Origin: Pseudobdellovibrionaceae bacterium
Lineage (GTDB): Bacteria > Bdellovibrionota > FAC87 > UBA2466 > JACKAF01
Direction of reading: 5' to 3'
DNA length: 64,000 nucleotides
NCBI GenBank assembly: GCA_020635235.1
Contig: JACKAF010000004.1
Coordinates: 329,252 to 393,251 of the forward strand
Numbering within the stretch: the first letter of the stretch is position 1; the number at the start of each line of letters is the position of its first letter. Under the pieces are notes generated by a model. It made no database searches. It was not told where the DNA came from and saw only the letters and a list, made by a program, of their open reading frames with translations. The position numbers and the translations under genes were made by a program. This document shows, piece by piece, positions 40,583 through 48,946 of this stretch.

Positions 40583-43492
40583 ATGAAAGGTCTTTTTCTT
40601 CTCTGTGCGGTTGTGTGCGCGTTTGGAGCTGCTGCGGACGAGGGCGTTGACGATTTAGCGCAGCGCCTGCGCAAATGGGAGGCCGATCAGGCCAAAGCTC
40701 TTGTCGAAAGCTACAAAAAAAACGACGTCCCGCTTGGTAGCGTAGATGCCATTGAAAAATATGAAAAAGAAGTCGACGACTGGCTGACTGAACAGATTGG
40801 CTATCTCAACGAGGCGGAGGAAGTCCCTGTTTCGCTAGATGCAGCAAAGTCCTACGCCTACGCGGAGGCGCAGAGACGTAAAGCTTTGATTCCCTCCTGG
40901 AACAAGGCCCGCAACGAAGCGTTCAATCGTTATTATGCACGCATCCAGGAAACGAGGTCCTCTAAGCTTGAGCAAATGAACCGCGATCTGCGTGCGGCAC
41001 TTAGACAGGAACGCCGCTATGGTTCTCGCTACGCGTATCGTGCTCCTGAACTTCCGGCGGCGTTGAACTTTACCAATGAAGCCGGCTATCGAAGTTTTCC
41101 CACGCTAATGGAAGAAGCCTGGGAGGCCGAGAAAAAGCGACGAGACAGTAGTTACACGAGTTTGGCACTCTTACTGCCCGAGAACGCGCCGGCGCCTGTT
41201 GATATTGGGGAACCCCCCGTGGAAAAGAAGCCCGAACCCCCACCAGCGCCGGAGCCTCCACCTGTAGCGACGGAAAAGACCTTAGGGAATGCCGAGGGGG
41301 AAGGCCCAAAAGCGGCTTCCGGTGAAGAGAAGAAAGAAGCCCCCCCAGCTCCTAAAGTCGAAAAGAGCGAGCCGAAACCCGAACCCTTTCAATGGGCAAA
41401 ATACAAAGGCAAGCCGGTGCAGATAGAACTGCGCTGGAATGGCAAGACTATTCCCGATACCCGGACGCTCAATGGCTTGTCGGATCGCGTGAATAAAGTC
41501 CTCGTGGGCGAGGATGTGAGCGAGTTTAAATATTCAAACGAAGGGAATATATATTACGGTGAAGGTGTACTCACGCTGAACTTTTTCACGGTTGAAATTG
41601 AGAAAAAGAAAGAGCGCGTGGTCGATCGAAACGCCCCCCTCATTCCCAAAGGAAACGGTACGTTCGAGTACCAATACAAAGAACAGGTTGTGGAGAGCAA
41701 GGTTAGCCACGAGCTCGATGAGTACGGAAAGGCTTTGTATGCCTACAAAGTGAAAGAGCAAGTGGTCAAACGCTGGCACGAACGGCTGATGGCCATCCAC
41801 CGAGCCAAAGTTGCAGAGCTTGCGAAGCTCATCTTGCCTTTTCGGGGGCGTAGGCCCCCGCGGCCCTCGGTCGTGGAGGAAGCCACTGAAGAGGAAAAAC
41901 CTCGCGATGCCTCGGGGCTTCCCTTTGCGATGGTCGACTGGCACGGGCGCGATCTCATTAAGAACGGGTTTTCCATCGTTGATTGGGAAGGGCACATTGC
42001 AAACCCAGCTTTCAAGATCTTTATCCGCCCCAAAGAGGGTGCCCGCCTTCCTCTGGACGTAACTATCAAATCAACTGCCTCACGAGTGTACTTTAGTAAC
42101 CCTTCTTCGGTAGGAAAGTCCGGTCCCAGAAAAACGATAAGTCTTCGGGCCGCCGACGAGTGGCAGAGTTTTTATGTTTCGATCTGGCCGGATCGTGATG
42201 GGAAGAACGAGGAGCACGAACTCAGTATCGAATACAACTTTGGCGGAGAAAAAACAGCCACGGTGAAAATGTTCGTCCTCGATCAGGACAAGGATGTACA
42301 GTGGCAAGACTCCCCGGTCATTTCACCTGTAAAAAACCTGGCCTATTTGCAGCAACCCAAGGAGAAACCTTTTTTGCAGCGCGGGTTCCCATTTGTAACG
42401 GAAGAACCTTTTTCGGTGAAGGCACCTTGGCCCTTCACCATTACTTTGGATTACACGCTCGATAAGTCGGGGTATTTCCGCGATGAAAATGAGGTGAACC
42501 CCACTGTGGATAAGGTCGTGCAGTTGGCGGTTAACGATTGGGCCTACTTCATAGACGACATGTCGTACCGGGATCTGCCTGCGGGTAGCGAGGTTACTGA
42601 GATTCAAAGACACGCGAGCGATAAGAAAGCGAAATTCGAACACACAAACCGCTATACGGTGAAGGATTTTGTTCTCTATTTTGTCGGTGCGGACACGCTC
42701 AATCGTCCGCACGCGCAGGCGGGTGCGCGGGGCGCGACTCTGGAGAGTGTCGGGAGCAATGCGGACAAATTGTGCCGCACGGGGCAGGTGCTGGTGGAAG
42801 GCATTACGGCTCGGGCTGGTATCTCTTTGAACTCCAACTCTGACGACTGGTGGCAGTTTACCCACTCTGAACGTGAGCCAGGCGAGTTGTATTCGTACCT
42901 GATTCACGAAGTGGGCCACCCGCTTTTTGCTTACCCGACCTATCCAAACTGGGCGCTATGGTCGCCGACCAGCGGGCTAAAGAGTGAGCGCTTGTTAGAC
43001 CTTAAGGTTGCCGACTACGCGGGTGAAATCCTCTATGTCGATCAGGGGGATCACCTACCGGATGCGATTGACAAGGCAAGCCGCAAGCAGGCTTTCGGAG
43101 CTGTCGAAGGCCGCGAACCAAAGGCGGACCTGATGCCTCAGCGCCGTTGGATCGTCACCAAGCTCGATCTGTTACTCATGCAGGCAGTAGGTTACAAACT
43201 GAAGCGCACCTCGGCACTAGAACCGCTAAAACTCGAAACTAAAGAGCTTGCTGAGGCCTCTGTGGGGAAGGCCTATCGCGATGGCATGCGCGCTAGCGGA
43301 GGGATCCCGTACTATTATTGGGATATCGCAGTAGGGAAACTGCCGCCTGGGATGCACTTGGATTCCTATACTGGCACCATTCATGGCACACCCACTAGAT
43401 CAGGTACCTACGACTTTATCGTTCGGGTTTTCGATTACGATAATGCTGACGGCATTGGTCTAGCGCATGCGACCCAGCTAGTAGTTAATTAG
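40583..43492 (+). CDS. Exported protein with new repeated domain, HEXXH motif and C-terminal putative-Ig domain ('C' protein)
   Basis: 969 residues. Signal peptide FLLCAVVCAFGAAA; a helical Glu/Lys/Arg-rich region to ~200; a Pro-rich linker (PPPAPEPPP); one unit of the shared domain at ~277-335 (KPVQIELRWNGK ... VGEDVSEFKYSNEGNIYY ... LTLNFF). A beta-rich central part precedes LIHEVGHPLFAYP with HEXXH at 775-779, a zinc-metalloprotease signature. The end (ASGGIPYYYWDIAVGKLPPG, GTIHGTPTRSGTYDFIVRVFD) is a He_PIG/putative-Ig domain. The third zinc ligand is not obvious. Likely a cell-surface or secreted peptidase. Operon with the preceding gene. Confidence 0.8.
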   Translation: MKGLFLLCAVVCAFGAAADEGVDDLAQRLRKWEADQAKALVESYKKNDVPLGSVDAIEKYEKEVDDWLTEQIGYLNEAEEVPVSLDAAKSYAYAEAQRRKALIPSWNKARNEAFNRYYARIQETRSSKLEQMNRDLRAALRQERRYGSRYAYRAPELPAALNFTNEAGYRSFPTLMEEAWEAEKKRRDSSYTSLALLLPENAPAPVDIGEPPVEKKPEPPPAPEPPPVATEKTLGNAEGEGPKAASGEEKKEAPPAPKVEKSEPKPEPFQWAKYKGKPVQIELRWNGKTIPDTRTLNGLSDRVNKVLVGEDVSEFKYSNEGNIYYGEGVLTLNFFTVEIEKKKERVVDRNAPLIPKGNGTFEYQYKEQVVESKVSHELDEYGKALYAYKVKEQVVKRWHERLMAIHRAKVAELAKLILPFRGRRPPRPSVVEEATEEEKPRDASGLPFAMVDWHGRDLIKNGFSIVDWEGHIANPAFKIFIRPKEGARLPLDVTIKSTASRVYFSNPSSVGKSGPRKTISLRAADEWQSFYVSIWPDRDGKNEEHELSIEYNFGGEKTATVKMFVLDQDKDVQWQDSPVISPVKNLAYLQQPKEKPFLQRGFPFVTEEPFSVKAPWPFTITLDYTLDKSGYFRDENEVNPTVDKVVQLAVNDWAYFIDDMSYRDLPAGSEVTEIQRHASDKKAKFEHTNRYTVKDFVLYFVGADTLNRPHAQAGARGATLESVGSNADKLCRTGQVLVEGITARAGISLNSNSDDWWQFTHSEREPGELYSYLIHEVGHPLFAYPTYPNWALWSPTSGLKSERLLDLKVADYAGEILYVDQGDHLPDAIDKASRKQAFGAVEGREPKADLMPQRRWIVTKLDLLLMQAVGYKLKRTSALEPLKLETKELAEASVGKAYRDGMRASGGIPYYYWDIAVGKLPPGMHLDSYTGTIHGTPTRSGTYDFIVRVFDYDNADGIGLAHATQLVVN

Positions 43493-44390
43493 CAGGGGTT
43501 TGGATGCGTTGGAGTAGTTCCCGAGCGTAGCGGTTGTGGGGATCAATTTGAATAGCCTGTTCTGCCTCGCGGGCGGCTCGCTCGGTGCTTCCGGCCTGCA
43601 AAAAAGCGTTAGCCAGGTCTGTTTTTGCAATACTGTAGCTTTTCGCATCCAGTTTGCTTCCGGATTTTTCAAACTGTTCGCGTTGCTGATCTGCGTGTTT
43701 TTGAAAACGATCGACGGCCTCTTCCGTCTGGCCGGCGTTCAAATAGGCCGCACCCGCCATTACCGGATCTTTGGCTAGATCGGGGTTACTTTCAATTTTG
43801 TCGAGCGCGGCTTCTGCCTTCCCTTGGCGCAATTGCACATCGGCGAGAGCCATCGCGGCCTGAGAGTCGGCGGGCAAAGTGCGCAGTAAGGCCTCTGCCT
43901 CGGCCAATGTCCCCTGCCGAGAATGTAGTTCGACCAATCCCGCTAAGGCATCGCCGTTGTCAGGATTCGCTTGAGCGGCAGCGGTCAGGTACTGTAGTGC
44001 GGGACCGGGTTCTTCAAAAACATCCATGTGCATCGCGCCGAGCTGAGTTAGTAGTTCACTGTTGTTTGGATCTTTCTCCAAGGCCTGCTTCAGTATGCGA
44101 ATGCCTTCTTCCCCTTTGCCGGAGTTCCAAAGCTTAGTCGCCTCAATGAGCTCCTTGGAGTGCGGCTCCTCGGGGGGTGAGGTCGGTTCGGGGTTCGGCT
44201 TTGCCGATGCCAGAGGTGTCTTCTTTTCCTCGATGGGGGCGCTTTCTACCGCCGGGGTGGTGGCTGCTACGGGGGCGACTGATTCCGTTTCCTCCACGGC
44301 GACGGGGAGCGGACGCGGCTTGTCGTTCAATTTGAAAGCGACATAGCCGACAGCGATTCCCAAGAACACAAAAATGGCGAGTTTTTTCAT
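43485..44390 (-). CDS. TPR-repeat protein with N-terminal membrane anchor
   Basis: 301 residues. N-terminal hydrophobic segment (KLAIFVFLGIAVGYVAFKL) without a clear cleavage site, a Pro/Glu/Thr linker to ~100, then about five TPR units (LWNSGKGEEGIRILKQALEK, NSELLTQLGAMHMDV, AALDKIESNPDLAKD, AYLNAGQTEEAVDRFQKH, ANAFLQAGSTERAAREAEQA). TPRs mediate protein-protein contacts, here probably in the periplasm. ATG 44390 has GAGG 7 nt upstream. Convergent 8-bp overlap with the 'C' gene. Confidence 0.85.
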   Translation of the reverse strand: MKKLAIFVFLGIAVGYVAFKLNDKPRPLPVAVEETESVAPVAATTPAVESAPIEEKKTPLASAKPNPEPTSPPEEPHSKELIEATKLWNSGKGEEGIRILKQALEKDPNNSELLTQLGAMHMDVFEEPGPALQYLTAAAQANPDNGDALAGLVELHSRQGTLAEAEALLRTLPADSQAAMALADVQLRQGKAEAALDKIESNPDLAKDPVMAGAAYLNAGQTEEAVDRFQKHADQQREQFEKSGSKLDAKSYSIAKTDLANAFLQAGSTERAAREAEQAIQIDPHNRYARELLQRIQTPAN

Positions 44391-44465
44391 CCGAATACCT
44401 CGAGACCAAAGTAGTGAAGGCAACGCGCCATGTCAATGTCGACGGGTAGGGCTAGCCGCACTATT

Positions 44466-44861
44466 TTATCTAGTTAAATTGGTTACTTGGGAGTTATCAG
44501 GGCGGATCCGGCTCGGGCGAGTCCACAGAAAAGCTGCGACGACAATCCCACAGGACGCGGCGAGGGCTTTCAGCGGCCAAAAGAAACTTTTGAAGATCAG
44601 GGCGTAGCCGAGAGAAAGGCCCAGGAAAAGAGTCGCTACTATCTTTGCGCGGAGACCAACTACTCCATGCTCGTTCCACTGAACAAGGATGGGTCCCAGC
44701 TGGCGGTGCTGTAGCAGCCAGCGGTGGAGGCGGCGAGATCCCTTGGAGTAGAAAAAGGCGGTCAGGAGCAAAAAGGGCGTCGTTGGTAGCAGGGGCACAA
44801 ATATTCCTATCAGCCCGATCACCAGAAATACGGTTCCTGCAATCACATACACGTAGCGCAC
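44466..44861 (-). CDS. DUF454/YbaN family inner-membrane protein
   Basis: 131 residues. The N-terminal GTVFLVIGLIGIFVPLLPTTPFLLL (read in two parts) with the LPTTPFLLL signature identifies DUF454/YbaN. A basic segment SKGSRRLHRWLLQHRQLGP follows, then two more helices (IVATLFLGLSLGYALIF, LKALAASCGIVVAAFLW). The family is widespread with unknown function. It is preceded on the opposite strand by the ATP-grasp operon promoter region. Confidence 0.88.
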   Translation of the reverse strand: MRYVYVIAGTVFLVIGLIGIFVPLLPTTPFLLLTAFFYSKGSRRLHRWLLQHRQLGPILVQWNEHGVVGLRAKIVATLFLGLSLGYALIFKSFFWPLKALAASCGIVVAAFLWTRPSRIRPDNSQVTNLTR

Positions 44862-44935
44862 GCCGATAAGCTAACCCGAGTGGAGTTTCAAAATAAAGAG
44901 AAACTCGAGATGGGTGCATGCATCAAGCTTCACTC

Positions 44936-44964
44936 TTGACTCGACGTTTGTGCTGAAAAATATT
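44936..44964 (+). promoter_or_regulatory. Possible sigma-70-type promoter of the ATP-grasp operon
   Basis: TTGACT (44936-44941), 17 nt, AATATT (44959-44964). A transcript starting near 44971 would retain the AAAGGGGGG ribosome site and supports GTG 44985 as the start. Confidence 0.4.
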
Positions 44965-44984
44965 GAGTGCTTAAAGGGGGGTCA

Positions 44985-47048
44985 GTGAAGATTGCCTTTG
45001 TGTTCAATAAAAAAACTTCGGATTCTGTGGAGGAAGCGGAATTCGACACCGAAGAAACCATTGAGGCCATCGCTCGGGCGCTCGCTTTCGAGGGGAATGA
45101 AGTAGTCCAGGTCCCGATGTCCCGAGATGAGGCTTGGATTTCGGAGTTGCGAAAAGCCGCACCGGATTTGGTTTTTAATACAGCGGAAGGTTACTCCGGA
45201 ATCGGCCGCGAAAGTTACGCCCCCATTGTATTTGAACAGCTCGGGATACCCTACGTGGGACCAGGGCCCTATGTTTGTTTTCTGACCTTGGATAAGTTTC
45301 TAACCAAAGAAATGGTGTCGCACCGGAGTGTACCGGTTGTAGAGGGGACCTTCATAACCCGGCCTAAGGAACTTGAAGCCTTGGCTAAGGATATTGCCTT
45401 TCCCGCGTTTGTAAAACCCAACTACGAGGGATCCAGCAAAGGCATTACGAGTCGCTCGCTTTGCCGCACCTATAATGAGCTTGTGGCCTACGGCAAAGAG
45501 TCATTAAAGCAGTTTCCTGAGGGACTCATTATCGAGCGGTTTATTCCAGGAAGAGATGTTTCCATCGGTTTTTTGGCAGGTCTCCCGAATGGAGGAATAT
45601 TGGATCCGGTGGAGTACAAAGTTCTGGAATCGATGGGAGAGGAGTGGATTTACGACTACGAGTATAAAAACAAGATGGATGAGAAAGTGCGGGCAATATG
45701 CCCCGCCCAGCTCAGTGAGGAGCAAATTCAAAAGATTAAGCACTTCATGAAATTGAGCGTGGAGTCGCTTGGCATTGTGGATTTGGGACGCGCCGATTTT
45801 AGGGTAACTCCAGATGGCGATATTTTCTTTATGGAGTTTAACGCGTTACCCAGTCTTCAGCCGGGCGCCGGCATCTTCGAGGCCACGCAAAGGCTTGAGC
45901 TAACCTATACCGAGACTATTCAAAAGATTGTTGAGGCCGCCATTGCGCGCATGAAAATTCGGGGCAAACGCAATCGGCCTTCGCACCGCACGTCCGTACG
46001 CTCTCCAAAAGTGGGACTCGTTTACAACCTTCGCCGCAAACAGCGGCACGAAGAGGGCTTTGAGCAGGAAGCAGAGTTTGATTCCCCGAAAACCATCGAG
46101 GCCCTGTCCGGCGCGATCCAGTCGCTAGGGTTTGAAGTGATCCCGATCGAGGCGACCAAGGAGCTCGCTGAGGAGCTAAAACAGAAGGAGGTCAACGTAG
46201 TTTTCAATATCGCTGAAGGGATTGCCTCTCGCGCGCGCGAGTCGCAGGTTCCAGCGATTTGCGATCTCTTGGGCGTGGAGCATACGGGAAGTGATGCGAC
46301 CTGTTTGTCGATCAGTTTGGATAAGGCCGTCAGTAAAAGACTGGTCTCCGCAGAAGGGGTGCTGACAGCGCAGTCCAAACTTTATACGCGGCCACCCAAA
46401 AAAGCACCTAAGGCCTCAGAGTTCCGCTTCCCAGTCATTGTGAAACCCAACAACGAGGGAACCTCCAAGGGCATTAATGAAAAATCCGTCGTCCAGAATG
46501 TCGATGAACTTATGGACGCAATGCAACGTCTGTCGAGCGAGATAAGCGGCCCTATTCTTGTAGAAGAATTTGTAAGTGGTCGAGAATTTACCGTAGGCGT
46601 ATTTGGAAATTCCACACTCCGAGTTTTAGGACCGCTCGAAATTCGTTTTAAAGAGAAAAAGGAGAATCCCTATTCCATCTACACGCTGGAAGCCAAGATG
46701 GACGATTCGCCGGAGGACAATGAGTTTCTTCAACTCGTTTGTCCCGTTACCGATCTGGCGCCTGCAAGCCAGCGGCAGCTGCACAACAGCGCCAAGAAGG
46801 TATTTCGCGCATTGGGTTGTCGAGATGTTGCTCGGGTGGATTTTCGAATGGACGAGCAGGGAAAGCCCTATTTCCTGGAGATCAACCCCTTACCGGGTCT
46901 TACCCCACACTTTTCTGATCTTACGATCATGGCGGAACGCCTGGGCGTAGAGTACAATCAATTGATCAAAATGATCTTATACCCCGCGGTACAACGCTGG
47001 CGCGCCAACGAAAGGCGTTCGTTGCGTGCGCGGGCGATGAACTTGTGA
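44985..47048 (+). CDS. Tandem D-Ala-D-Ala-ligase-like ATP-grasp protein (two complete modules)
   Basis: 687 residues, an internal duplication. Module 1 (~1-325): VFNTAEGYSG, FVKPNYEGSSKGI, RADFRVTPDGDIFFMEFN, LPSLQPGAG. Module 2 (~345-687): VFNIAEGIAS, IVKPNNEGTSKGI, RVDFRMDEQGKPYFLEIN, PLPGLTPHFS. Both keep the Lys, Glu and Asn of the ATP-grasp Mg/ATP site, so both look active. The 'FNxAEG' motif replaces the HGxxGEDG of true Ddl, marking a separate subgroup that probably ligates other amino acids. GTG 44985 has AAAGGGGGG just upstream. The next gene overlaps by 1 nt (TGATG). Confidence 0.85.
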   Translation: MKIAFVFNKKTSDSVEEAEFDTEETIEAIARALAFEGNEVVQVPMSRDEAWISELRKAAPDLVFNTAEGYSGIGRESYAPIVFEQLGIPYVGPGPYVCFLTLDKFLTKEMVSHRSVPVVEGTFITRPKELEALAKDIAFPAFVKPNYEGSSKGITSRSLCRTYNELVAYGKESLKQFPEGLIIERFIPGRDVSIGFLAGLPNGGILDPVEYKVLESMGEEWIYDYEYKNKMDEKVRAICPAQLSEEQIQKIKHFMKLSVESLGIVDLGRADFRVTPDGDIFFMEFNALPSLQPGAGIFEATQRLELTYTETIQKIVEAAIARMKIRGKRNRPSHRTSVRSPKVGLVYNLRRKQRHEEGFEQEAEFDSPKTIEALSGAIQSLGFEVIPIEATKELAEELKQKEVNVVFNIAEGIASRARESQVPAICDLLGVEHTGSDATCLSISLDKAVSKRLVSAEGVLTAQSKLYTRPPKKAPKASEFRFPVIVKPNNEGTSKGINEKSVVQNVDELMDAMQRLSSEISGPILVEEFVSGREFTVGVFGNSTLRVLGPLEIRFKEKKENPYSIYTLEAKMDDSPEDNEFLQLVCPVTDLAPASQRQLHNSAKKVFRALGCRDVARVDFRMDEQGKPYFLEINPLPGLTPHFSDLTIMAERLGVEYNQLIKMILYPAVQRWRANERRSLRARAMNL

Positions 47049-48208
47049 TGCCTAAGCACCCACACGACAATTCAAATCAGACCGAAAGACCTCGTCCGCG
47101 TCCAAGTGCACGGGAACTTGGGATCCGTGTGGGACGTTTTGCGGTCGGCGAGAACAATGCCATAACGGACGTAAAAGGTGTAAAAGTCGGGCATTGCACG
47201 AACATTGCGGATGAAGTGGAGATCCCTAACGGCGGTGGGACAACGTTGGTACGCACGGGAGTGACTGCCATTCTTCCGGCGGGCGGTAATATTTTCGAGC
47301 GTCGCCTGGTGGCAGGTGGCTTTGTTTTGAATGGTGTAGGGGAGATGTCGGGTCTCAACCAAGTCGTCGAATGGGGGCTCCTAGAGTCTCCTATCCTACT
47401 CACAAACACGATGTCGGTGGGTAAGGTGCACAGCGGAGTCATCGGCTATCTTGCCCAAAAATACCCTTCTCTTGGAACGAGTACGGACGTCGTAATTCCC
47501 GTGGTGGGGGAAACGGACGATTCCTTCTTAAATGACGTCAGGGTGGGACTTAATGGCCCCGCGCACGTCAAAAAAGCCATCGACTCTGCCCAATCGGGAC
47601 CTGTCGAGCAGGGGTCACTCGGGGCAGGGACCGGGATGATGACGTGTGATTTTGCCGGAGGAATCGGTTCCTCCTCGCGGATCTTACCCAGTGAAGATGG
47701 CGCTTATACCGTGGGAGTTCTCGTTCTCTCTAACTTCGGAAACATGCGTAACTTGACCATTGAGGGAGCGGTTGTTGGGAGAGAGCTCGACAAGCTTTTT
47801 GGCGAATCCAACAGGCGAACCTACAGCTATGGCTCTATTATTGTGGTCGTTGGTACGGACGCCCCGCTACTTGGGAGCCAGCTCAACCGTATTGCAAAAC
47901 GCGCGGCGCTTGGACTCGGGCGCGTAGGCTCGCATGCGGCGTATACCAGCGGCGAGATCATCACGGCGTTTAGTACCGCCAACCGTGTTCCACGCGGAAA
48001 CGCTGACTCAAAAAGGCACATGACACTGCGGTTTATTGGAGACGCTTACATCAACTCCATTTACGAGGCCACTATCGAAGCGACAGAAGAGGCGGTGCTC
48101 AACGCCATGTTCTGCTCACACGGTATGAAAGGCCGTGAGGGGCGAGAAGCTCCCGCTATTCCGCACGAAACTGTTTTAGAGATCCTCCGTAAGGGAATGC
48201 CCGTCTAA
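47048..48208 (+). CDS. P1 (DmpA/S58) family aminopeptidase, self-processing Ntn-type
   Basis: 386 residues. Family motifs: ITDVKGVKVGHCT at the start, NGGGTTLVRTGVTAILP, VLNGVGEMSGLNQV, GAGTGMMTCDFAGGIGSSSR, TVGVLVLSNFG, and the autocleavage/nucleophile site YGSIIVVVGTDAPLL with Ser at about 263. The C-terminus TTEEAVLNAM-like segment (ATEEAVLNAMF) is typical. DmpA relatives remove N-terminal L- or D-residues from peptides, amides and esters. Starts at ATG 47048, overlapping the ATP-grasp stop, so the two products are made in step and probably act on the same small peptide. Confidence 0.9.
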   Translation: MPKHPHDNSNQTERPRPRPSARELGIRVGRFAVGENNAITDVKGVKVGHCTNIADEVEIPNGGGTTLVRTGVTAILPAGGNIFERRLVAGGFVLNGVGEMSGLNQVVEWGLLESPILLTNTMSVGKVHSGVIGYLAQKYPSLGTSTDVVIPVVGETDDSFLNDVRVGLNGPAHVKKAIDSAQSGPVEQGSLGAGTGMMTCDFAGGIGSSSRILPSEDGAYTVGVLVLSNFGNMRNLTIEGAVVGRELDKLFGESNRRTYSYGSIIVVVGTDAPLLGSQLNRIAKRAALGLGRVGSHAAYTSGEIITAFSTANRVPRGNADSKRHMTLRFIGDAYINSIYEATIEATEEAVLNAMFCSHGMKGREGREAPAIPHETVLEILRKGMPV

Positions 48209-48233
48209 CTCCCCATCTTCCCGTTTTTATCTT

Positions 48234-48249
48234 TGGCACAGCGTATGCA
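48234..48249 (+). promoter_or_regulatory. Candidate sigma-54 promoter of the hsp20 gene
   Basis: TGGCACAGCGTATGCA matches the consensus TGGCACRNNNNTTGCW at every fixed position except one (A for the first T), with GG and GC exactly 10 nt apart. Transcription would start near 48260, leaving a ~55-nt leader before ATG 48316. Confidence 0.6.
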
Positions 48250-48315
48250 TTTCCATGGGATGTCCGCGATTAATCTGTCCGGGGATGAAGCATTCCCGGT
48301 AAAAAGGAGGAAAAA

Positions 48316-48834
48316 ATGGGATCATTGATCAGTCGGGGTTGGGAGTCGATGCCAAGTCTGTTTGATAATAACGGCTTCCACCGCCTGCGCCATCTAATGG
48401 ATCGGGCTTTTGAAGAGCCGATGATTGGGGCTCAAGCGCTGGTTCAGGCCGGAATGTTTGTCCCGGCGTGCGATCAAGAGGAAACAGAATCGCACTATCT
48501 GTTCACGTTTGATGTGCCAGGCATGACAAAGGACGAGATCCACGTAGACGTTAGTGGAAATCAACTCACCATTAGTGGCGAACGCAAAGAGGAAACGAGG
48601 AGCGATAAAAACGGTGAAAGGTACGTGGAGCGCCGAACAGGGAGCTTTAGCCGCACCTTTAACTTTCCGACCGCCGTGGAGGCCGAAGACGTGGAAGCGA
48701 ACTACGAGAACGGTGTGCTTAGAATTGCCGTTCCGAAGACTGAAGCTTCGAAGAAGAGCCGAGTGAAAATTGCGGAAGGGAAGTCCGGAGTTTTCTCTAA
48801 GCTCTTGAACAAGTCCAAGGAGCGTGCGGCCTAA
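48316..48834 (+). CDS. Small heat-shock protein (Hsp20/alpha-crystallin)
   Basis: 172 residues. ATP-independent chaperone that binds unfolding proteins. The alpha-crystallin domain spans ~50-150: HYLFTFDVPGMTKDEIHVDV, NQLTISGERKEE, GSFSRTFNFP and the signature GVLRIAVPK. A short C-terminal V-K-I could serve as the oligomerisation I/V-x-I/V motif. Strong AGGAGG before the ATG. A sigma-54 promoter match lies upstream and a clear terminator downstream, so it is monocistronic. Confidence 0.93.
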   Translation: MGSLISRGWESMPSLFDNNGFHRLRHLMDRAFEEPMIGAQALVQAGMFVPACDQEETESHYLFTFDVPGMTKDEIHVDVSGNQLTISGERKEETRSDKNGERYVERRTGSFSRTFNFPTAVEAEDVEANYENGVLRIAVPKTEASKKSRVKIAEGKSGVFSKLLNKSKERAA

Positions 48835-48851
48835 AAGCCGCGTTTTTCCGG

Positions 48852-48897
48852 GGCCCCGGCCATATCTCGACTTAGGATGGCTGGGGCCTTGTATTTT
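48852..48897 (+). terminator. Rho-independent terminator of hsp20
   Basis: GGCCCCGGCCAT (48852-48863) pairs over 12 bp (one G-U) with ATGGCTGGGGCC (48877-48888), followed by TTGTATTTTT. Confidence 0.85.
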
Positions 48898-48907
48898 TCC
48901 CTTCGAA

Positions 48908-48936
48908 TTGACTTTTGGTAAGGCTTACGCAATCTT
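48908..48936 (+). promoter_or_regulatory. Possible promoter of tRNA-Gly
   Basis: TTGACT (48908-48913), 17 nt, AATCTT (48931-48936); 10 nt later the tRNA begins. The -10 is weak (3 of 6). Confidence 0.4.
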
Positions 48937-48946
48937 AGTGCGCTAC

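Noticed and set aside
41162..41180. GG-N10-GC sigma-54-like match TGGCACTCTTACTGC
   Set aside because: Inside the coding sequence of the 'C' protein with nothing downstream to drive; taken as chance. It shows the motif alone is not proof for the hsp20 site.
42323..42919. 198-codon minus-strand open frame
   Set aside because: Antisense to the 'C' protein; Arg-rich, no start signal.
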